17,746 nucleotides of DNA from Pseudomonadota bacterium (GTDB taxonomy: Bacteria > Pseudomonadota > Alphaproteobacteria > Rhodospirillales > Magnetospirillaceae). A model generated the notes under the pieces. The model was not told the origin of the DNA. It did not search any database and saw only the letters and a list, made by a program, of their open reading frames with translations. Below are positions 13,137 through 17,746 of this stretch, piece by piece (within the stretch, counting starts at the first letter, position 1; every line of letters starts with the position of its first letter). Position numbers and translations under genes: made by a program. Where the stretch lies: the NCBI GenBank assembly GCA_023458315.1, contig JAEXAH010000125.1, forward strand, positions 1 to 17,746, in the 5' to 3' direction.

Positions 13137-15068
13137 ATGACCACGTCTTCGCCCATCCCCGCCGCCCGCCTGCTGGATCAGGTCGACGAACCCCGCGACA
13201 TCCGGAATTTCTCGGCCGAGCAATTGCGTCAATTGTCCGACGAGGTCCGCCAGGAAATGATCGAGGCGGTGTCCATCACCGGCGGCCATCTGGGCGCCGG
13301 TCTGGGCGTGGTCGAACTGACGGTGGCGCTGCACCATGTCTTCGACACCCCCCAGGACAAGCTGATCTGGGACGTCGGCCATCAATGCTATCCGCACAAG
13401 ATCCTGACCGGGCGCAAGGGCCGCATCCGCACCCTGCGCCAGCCCGGCGGCCTGTCGGGCTTCACCAAGCGGTCGGAAAGCGAATACGATCCGTTCGGCG
13501 CGGGCCATTCCTCCACCTCCATCTCGGCCGGGCTGGGCATGGCGGTGGCGCGCGACCTCAAGGGCGCGGATTTCAACGTCATCGCGGTGATCGGCGACGG
13601 CGCCATGAGCGCGGGCATGGTCTACGAGGCCATGAACAACGCGGGTTCCATGGATTCCCGGCTGGTGGTGATCCTCAACGACAACGACATGTCCATCGCC
13701 CCGCCGGTGGGCGCCATGAGTGCCTATCTGTCGCGCCTGTTGTCGTCGCGTCCGTACATGTCCATCCGCAGCTTCGCCAAGGATCTGGCCAAGGTGCTGC
13801 CGCCGCCGCTGGAGCGCGCCGCCAAGCGGGCCGAGGAATATGCGCGCGGCTTCGTCTCGGGCGGCGGCACGCTGTTCGAGGAACTGGGCTTCTATTACGT
13901 CGGTCCCATCGACGGCCATAATTTCGAGCACCTGCTGCCGGTGCTGAAGAACGTCCGCGATTCCGAGGACAACCGCCCGGTGCTGATCCACGTCGTCACC
14001 AAGAAGGGGCGGGGCTATCCCCCGGCCGAGGCCGCCGCCGACAAGTATCACGGCGTCGGCAAGTTCGACGTCGTCACCGGCGCCCTGGCCAAGCCCAAGG
14101 CCAACGCCCCCAGCTATACCTCGGTGTTCGCGCGGGCCTTGCTGGCCGAGGCCAAGGCCGACGACCGCATCGTCGCCATCACCGCCGCCATGCCCGCCGG
14201 AACCGGCCTGGACCTGTTCGCCGACGCCCACCCCGGGCGCTGCTTCGATGTCGGCATCGCCGAACAGCACGCCGTCACCTTCGCCGCCGGCATGGCGTGC
14301 GAGGGGTTCAAGCCGTTCTGCGCGCTGTATTCCACCTTCCTGCAACGCGGCTATGACCAGTTGGTGCACGACGTGGTGTTGCAGAAGCTGCCGGTGCGCT
14401 TCGCCATCGACCGCGCCGGTCTGGTGGGCGCCGACGGCGCCACCCATGCCGGGGCCTTCGATCTGGCCTTTCTGGGCTGCCTGCCCGATCTGGTGTTCAT
14501 GTGCCCGGCCAACGAGGTCGAGCTGATGCACGCGGTGGCCACCGCCGCCGCCCTGGACGATTGTCCCTCGGCCTTCCGCTACCCGCGCGGCGAGGGCGTC
14601 GGCCTGGACCTGCCCGAGCGCGGCGAAATCATGCCCATCGGCAAGGGCCGCATCGTGCGCGAGGGCAACCACGTCGCCATCCTGTCCCTGGGCACCCGTC
14701 TGGCCGAATCGTGCAAGGCGGCCGAGGATCTGGCGGCGCGCGGCCTGTCCACCACCGTCGCCGACGCCCGCTTCATGAAGCCGCTGGACGAGGAGCTGAT
14801 CCTGCGTCTGGCCCGCGAGCACGAAGTGCTGATCACCGTCGAGGAAGGCTCGGTCGGCGGCTTCGGCAGCCATGTGCTGCATCTGCTGGCCCAGAACGGC
14901 GCGCTGGATCGCGGCCTCAAGGTGCGCAGCCTGACCTTGCCCGACCGCTTCCTCGACCACGATCTGCCCAAGGTTCAGTATGACGAAGCCGGGCTGAACG
15001 CCCCGCACATCGTCGCCGCCGCGCTGACCGCCCTGGGCCAGCCCGTCGTGGACGCCGTCGGCGCCTGA
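13137..15068 (+). CDS. dxs: 1-deoxy-D-xylulose-5-phosphate synthase
   Basis: A thiamine-diphosphate enzyme that joins pyruvate and glyceraldehyde 3-phosphate, the first and rate-limiting step of the MEP pathway. The 643-residue length is normal. His51 in SITGGHLGAGLGVVEL matches the E. coli His49. The ThDP motif runs GDGAMSAG (153-160) to NNAG (167-170). The pyrimidine domain has DVGIAEQHAV with the catalytic Glu376. The C-terminal transketolase domain is complete (EEGSVGGFGSHV). The ATG at 13137 follows AGGGGA, which overlaps the ispA stop region, so the two are coupled. The large upstream extension of this frame is antiparallel noise within ispA. With ispA it links the entry and the early end of isoprenoid synthesis in one operon. 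Confidence 0.97.
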   Translation: MTTSSPIPAARLLDQVDEPRDIRNFSAEQLRQLSDEVRQEMIEAVSITGGHLGAGLGVVELTVALHHVFDTPQDKLIWDVGHQCYPHKILTGRKGRIRTLRQPGGLSGFTKRSESEYDPFGAGHSSTSISAGLGMAVARDLKGADFNVIAVIGDGAMSAGMVYEAMNNAGSMDSRLVVILNDNDMSIAPPVGAMSAYLSRLLSSRPYMSIRSFAKDLAKVLPPPLERAAKRAEEYARGFVSGGGTLFEELGFYYVGPIDGHNFEHLLPVLKNVRDSEDNRPVLIHVVTKKGRGYPPAEAAADKYHGVGKFDVVTGALAKPKANAPSYTSVFARALLAEAKADDRIVAITAAMPAGTGLDLFADAHPGRCFDVGIAEQHAVTFAAGMACEGFKPFCALYSTFLQRGYDQLVHDVVLQKLPVRFAIDRAGLVGADGATHAGAFDLAFLGCLPDLVFMCPANEVELMHAVATAAALDDCPSAFRYPRGEGVGLDLPERGEIMPIGKGRIVREGNHVAILSLGTRLAESCKAAEDLAARGLSTTVADARFMKPLDEELILRLAREHEVLITVEEGSVGGFGSHVLHLLAQNGALDRGLKVRSLTLPDRFLDHDLPKVQYDEAGLNAPHIVAAALTALGQPVVDAVGA

Positions 15069-15131
15069 CGGCGCATACCGGCAGAGCGTTGCGGTCGAAT
15101 TGTTCGGCGGGGGAAACAACAGATCGGGGCT

Positions 15132-15162
15132 GTGCAACGCAATATCTGCGATTTGTTTGCAC
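15132..15162. repeat. Nested inverted repeat downstream of dxs
   Basis: GTGCAA (15132-15137) and TTGCAC (15157-15162) enclose CGCA-ATATC-TGCG (15138-15150). No T-tract follows, so it is more likely a protein-binding site or weak hairpin than a terminator. It lies just upstream of the putative ArsR promoter. Confidence 0.4.
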
Positions 15163-15168
15163 ATTCTC

Positions 15169-15209
15169 CAATGTTGAAATATTGAAACCTGGGTTTTGGA
15201 TGTTATTCT
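15169..15209 (+). promoter_or_regulatory. Putative promoter and operator of the ArsR gene
   Basis: The AT-rich imperfect palindrome CAATGTTGAAATATTG (15169-15184, 12 of 16 positions symmetric) overlaps a -35-like TTGAAA (15182-15187), with TATTCT (15204-15209) 16 bases further on. This arrangement suits autorepression by the ArsR protein encoded 26 bases downstream. Motif strength is moderate. Confidence 0.4.
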
Positions 15210-15234
15210 GCGCCCAGATTCGCAGGTTCAAGGG

Positions 15235-15558
15235 ATGCCTTCGTCGATGGAATTGGAGAAGCTGCAAGACAGCGCCCGCCGTGCCAGCACGCTGCTCAAG
15301 GCCATGAGCAACGAGCACCGGCTGATGATCCTGTGCCAGTTGCTGCACGGCGAGAAATCGGTGGGCGAGATGGAGCGCATCATTGGCCTGTCGCAATCGG
15401 CGCTGAGCCAGCACCTGGCCCGGCTGCGCCGCGACGGTCTGGTGCAGACCCGCCGCCAGGCCCAGACCATCTTCTATTCCCTGGCCGGAACCGAGGCGGC
15501 GGCGGTGATCGACACCCTGTACGGCCTGTACTGCGCGCCGCACGACGCCTGCGGCTAA
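15235..15558 (+). CDS. ArsR-family regulator, SqrR/BigR persulfide-sensor type
   Basis: A 107-residue winged-helix repressor. LLKAMSNEHRLMILCQLLHG (20-39) and the recognition helix LSQSALSQHLARLRRDGLV (52-70) followed by TRRQAQTIFYSL are the hallmarks of the YgaV/BigR/SqrR branch. Cys34 and Cys100 are 66 residues apart, the same spacing as the sensing pair of SqrR (Cys41 and Cys107) and BigR (Cys42 and Cys108), which form a tetrasulfide link with reactive sulfur species. A third cysteine (Cys106) is near the end. No metal-site ligand set of arsenic sensors is seen. I infer a sulfide or persulfide sensor, probably autorepressing through the palindrome upstream. Start is ATG 15235; ATG 15247 is also possible and a TTG at 15196 is unlikely. 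Its TAA overlaps the stop of the convergent hydrolase. Confidence 0.88.
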   Translation: MPSSMELEKLQDSARRASTLLKAMSNEHRLMILCQLLHGEKSVGEMERIIGLSQSALSQHLARLRRDGLVQTRRQAQTIFYSLAGTEAAAVIDTLYGLYCAPHDACG

Positions 15559-16571
15559 CTCTTTCCGAACAGCCACACCCCGTCGGCGCCGGTTTCGCGC
15601 CGCCATTCGCCGCGTGCCACCAGATGGTTGGCGTGGGACAGCGTTTCGCCGACCGCGAATCCCATCTGCTGGGCGTCCAGTTCGCGGCGGAACAGGGCGC
15701 GCGACAAGTCCAGCGCCGTGGCCGGACCGGGGGCGGCGCGCAGGCGGTCCAGGCGTTCGGCGTGATGGCGCAGCAATTCGTCGGCACGTTCATGCAGGCC
15801 CCGGAACGGCAGGCCGTGCGACGGCAGCACCAGCGTATGGGCGGGCAGCCGCTTCAGGTCTTCCAGCGACGCCAGGAACTCGCCCAGCGGGTCGGCGTCG
15901 GGCTGTTGCGGCCACACGCCGACGATGGGGCTGATGCGCGGCAGGATCTGGTCGCCGGAAATCAGCACGGCCAGTTCCTCGCACCACAGGCTGGCATGTT
16001 CCGGGGCATGGCCGCGCCCGACCAGCACCTGCCAGACATGGCCGCCGATGGTCAGGCGGCTGCCGTGCTTGATGGTGGAAATGGCGGTCGGCAGCGGTGA
16101 CACCCGGCCGCGATAAGAGCCGACGCGCGACCGCACGCCCTCCAGCAATTCGGGGCCGAAACCGGCGCGGCGATAATGCTCCACCTGATTGGCGGCATAA
16201 TCCGCGCCGGTTTCCAGGCTCAGCATGCGGCCGAAGCTCCACTCGCCCAGGGTGGCGGTCAGGGCCACCCCGTGCTCGGCGCTCAGCCAGCCCGCCAGCC
16301 CCATATGGTCGGGGTGGAAATGGGTGCAGACCAGCCGGGTGACGCGGCGCCCGTCCAGCACCGTTTGCCACGCCGCGCGGGTGGCCGGATCGTCCACGCC
16401 GGTATCGACGATGGCGGTGCCGTTTTCGTCGTCCTGCAACAGCCACAGGTTGATGTGATCCAGCGCGAAGGGCAGCGGCATGCGCAGCCAGGAAATGCCG
16501 GGGGCGACCGGCATGGGGGTGGCGGCGGCGGGCGGATCGGCGAAGGGATGGTCAAGCGGGGCGCGGGTCAC
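15555..16571 (-). CDS. Metallo-beta-lactamase-fold hydrolase with C-terminal helical domain
   Basis: A 338-residue MBL-fold metallohydrolase. Metal ligands are His84, His86, Asp88 and His89 (THFHPDHMG), His188 (GRGHAPEH), Asp207 (SGDQIL) and His252 (LPSHG), so both metal sites are complete, unlike mononuclear-iron persulfide dioxygenases. The region after about 255 (LHERADELLRHHAERLDRL ... VGETLSHANHLVARGE) resembles the winged-helix tail of the LACTB2-like group. Substrate unknown; a thioester or phosphoester is possible. It starts at GTG 16571, with AGGA upstream at a long distance; ATG 16514 is an alternative. It is convergent with the ArsR gene, the two stops sharing the bases CTAA, and divergent from the fructokinase gene. 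Confidence 0.87.
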   Translation of the reverse strand: MTRAPLDHPFADPPAAATPMPVAPGISWLRMPLPFALDHINLWLLQDDENGTAIVDTGVDDPATRAAWQTVLDGRRVTRLVCTHFHPDHMGLAGWLSAEHGVALTATLGEWSFGRMLSLETGADYAANQVEHYRRAGFGPELLEGVRSRVGSYRGRVSPLPTAISTIKHGSRLTIGGHVWQVLVGRGHAPEHASLWCEELAVLISGDQILPRISPIVGVWPQQPDADPLGEFLASLEDLKRLPAHTLVLPSHGLPFRGLHERADELLRHHAERLDRLRAAPGPATALDLSRALFRRELDAQQMGFAVGETLSHANHLVARGEWRRETGADGVWLFGKS

Positions 16572-16593
16572 GGAACGGTCTGTCCTGTTGTTA

Positions 16594-16603
16594 TGGCATG
16601 CCA
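16594..16603. promoter_or_regulatory. Perfect 10-nt palindrome in a divergent promoter region
   Basis: TGGCATGCCA is a perfect palindrome 23 bases upstream of the MBL gene start and 85 bases upstream of mak, immediately followed by the palindrome GTTAAC. It could be an operator for either gene. No convincing -35/-10 pair is visible in 16572-16687. Confidence 0.3.
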
Positions 16604-16687
16604 GTTAACCACACTGAGCCGAAGACAGGGATATGGCCCGGAGGTATTAGTTTTCAATGGATCACAGTACACGCCGGGAGTGTGGCC

Positions 16688-17590
16688 ATGCCCCAACAAA
16701 TCCCCCTGCGCATCGGTATCGACCTGGGCGGCACCAAGACCGAGGCGGTGGCCCTGGACCGGGCCAGCGGCGCCGAATTGCTGCGGCGGCGGGTGCCGAC
16801 CGAACGCGGCGATTATGACGGCACCATCCGCGTCATCCGCGAATTGCTGGAGGGGATCGAGGGTGAACTGGGCCGCGGCGGCACCGTCGGCATCGGCATT
16901 CCCGGCACCATCAGCCCGCGCACCGGTCTGGTCAAGAACGCCAATTCCACCTGGCTGATCGGCAAACCCTTCGACCGCGACCTCGAGGCGGCGCTGGGCC
17001 GCCCGGTGCGGCTGGCCAACGACGCCGATTGCTTCACCTTGTCCGAGGCCACCGACGGCGCGGCGGCGGGGGCCGACACGGTGTTCGGCGTCATCCTGGG
17101 CACCGGGGTCGGCGGCGGTCTGGTGGTGCGCGGCCAATTGGTGCGCGGTCCCAACGCCATCGCCGGGGAATGGGGCCACAATCCCCTGCCGTGGCCGGGG
17201 CGCGACGAATTGCCGGGGCATTATTGCTATTGCGGCAAGGCGGGCTGCATCGAAACCTTCCTGTCGGGGCCAGCGCTGGAACGGGATTTCGGCGGCAAGG
17301 TGTCGGCGGCAGAGGTGGTGCGGCTGGCGGAAGAGGGCGACGACAAGGCCGAGGGCGTTCTGTCGCGCTACGAGGACCGGCTGGCCCGCGCCCTGGCCTC
17401 GGTGATCAACGTCTTCGACCCCCATGTCATCGTGCTGGGCGGCGGCCTGGGCAATGTGCGCCGCCTGTACCGCGAAGTGCCGCGCCTGTGGGGCGAATAC
17501 GTGTTCTCGGACGCGGTGGACACCAAACTGGTCCCGCCGAAGCATGGCGATTCGTCGGGGGTGCGCGGCGCGGCGTGGCTGTGGGAGTGA
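16688..17590 (+). CDS. mak: ROK-family fructokinase (Mak type)
   Basis: ROK kinases phosphorylate free sugars with ATP; Mak converts fructose (and mannose poorly) to the 6-phosphate. The 300-residue protein has the phosphate-binding GIDLGGTKTEA (10-20), the catalytic NDAD (Asp112), and the zinc site His164 with Cys180, Cys182 and Cys187 (GEWGHNPLPW ... CYCGKAGCIETFLSG). Segments such as GLVKNANSTWL, EATDGAAAGADTVF and the C-terminal KHGDSSGVRGAAWLWE closely follow E. coli Mak as I recall it, which favours fructokinase over NagK or glucokinase. The ATG at 16688 follows GGGAG at seven bases. The 30 residues upstream in the frame are not supported. It is divergent from the MBL gene, and a dispersed repeat begins four bases after the stop. 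Confidence 0.92.
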   Translation: MPQQIPLRIGIDLGGTKTEAVALDRASGAELLRRRVPTERGDYDGTIRVIRELLEGIEGELGRGGTVGIGIPGTISPRTGLVKNANSTWLIGKPFDRDLEAALGRPVRLANDADCFTLSEATDGAAAGADTVFGVILGTGVGGGLVVRGQLVRGPNAIAGEWGHNPLPWPGRDELPGHYCYCGKAGCIETFLSGPALERDFGGKVSAAEVVRLAEEGDDKAEGVLSRYEDRLARALASVINVFDPHVIVLGGGLGNVRRLYREVPRLWGEYVFSDAVDTKLVPPKHGDSSGVRGAAWLWE

Positions 17591-17593
17591 TAT

Positions 17594-17746
17594 GAAAAAG
17601 GTTTGTCGCGGATTAGCGGTGAAAGCGGCCCCACCACACCGTCATGGCCGGGCTTGACCCGGCCATCCACGTTTTCCCGGCGGCACCATGCTGGACGGCA
17701 CCGCGTGGATGCGCGGATCAAGTCCGCGCATGACGGCTGTATTGGG
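17594..17746. repeat. Dispersed composite palindromic element, copy 2 (cut by window end)
   Basis: This copy aligns with the reverse complement of 8061-8243. GAAAAAGGTTTG (17594-17605) precedes an outer arm TCGCGGATTAGCGG (17606-17619). Hairpin C (17639-17671) is identical to the reverse complement of hairpin B, with identity reaching 17674. Hairpin D (17704-17736) corresponds to hairpin A, with a C:G pair of the stem swapped to G:C. The second outer arm should lie just beyond 17746. No gene is seen here. Confidence 0.85.

Noticed and set aside
15555..16571. Persulfide dioxygenase (ETHE1-like) to match the sulfur-sensing regulator
   Set aside because: It has a full two-metal ligand set and a C-terminal helical domain, unlike mononuclear-iron ETHE1 enzymes.

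Overview
The window looks like ordinary chromosome from a GC-rich alphaproteobacterium, most likely a Rhodospirillales member close to Magnetospirillum. This is inferred from the high GC codon use, an EipB/DUF1849 envelope protein (a largely alphaproteobacterial family), a xseB-ispA-dxs isoprenoid operon, a SqrR/BigR-type ArsR regulator, and dispersed GTCAT...ATCCA palindromes common between alphaproteobacterial genes. No tRNA, rRNA, CRISPR array, transposase or phage gene was seen. Almost every gene is recognisable housekeeping, so no clear new multi-gene system is claimed; the most interesting material is in the intergenic DNA and in small departures from family norms.

Layout. Positions 1-225 hold no gene but a run of strong hairpins, the last being the terminator of a stand-alone elongation factor G gene on the minus strand (226-2367) that carries an insertion in switch I. 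A divergent CoA-binding protein follows (2589-3005). The minus-strand pair rnd (RNase D) and a YkgJ-type cysteine-cluster protein overlaps by one base. A minus-strand nucleoside hydrolase with altered active-site positions (4948-5988) is divergent from aspS (6210-8012). The aspS leader contains a 17-nt, 16/17-matching inverted repeat, and the gene ends in a textbook terminator. Next come a dispersed repeat element (8061-8231), a YqiA-like esterase, a three-unit 26-bp palindromic tandem repeat that contains the stop codons of two convergent genes, and two small minus-strand hypothetical genes sharing an ELxxEGSL motif.

From 9759 everything to 15558 is on the plus strand: a candidate 55-codon small ORF, eipB, a TPR-like protein with about 46-residue repeats, then xseB, ispA and dxs. 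The last two make farnesyl diphosphate and the first MEP-pathway intermediate, so this cluster feeds isoprenoid synthesis. An ArsR regulator with the two cysteines of persulfide sensors follows. It is convergent with, and overlaps by four bases, a metallo-beta-lactamase-fold hydrolase gene. A fructokinase (mak) lies divergent from that hydrolase.

The window closes in a second copy of the dispersed repeat, inverted relative to the first and sharing a 36-nt identical stretch with it. The four hairpins of the two copies show compensatory base changes, which argues that the folded structure is maintained.
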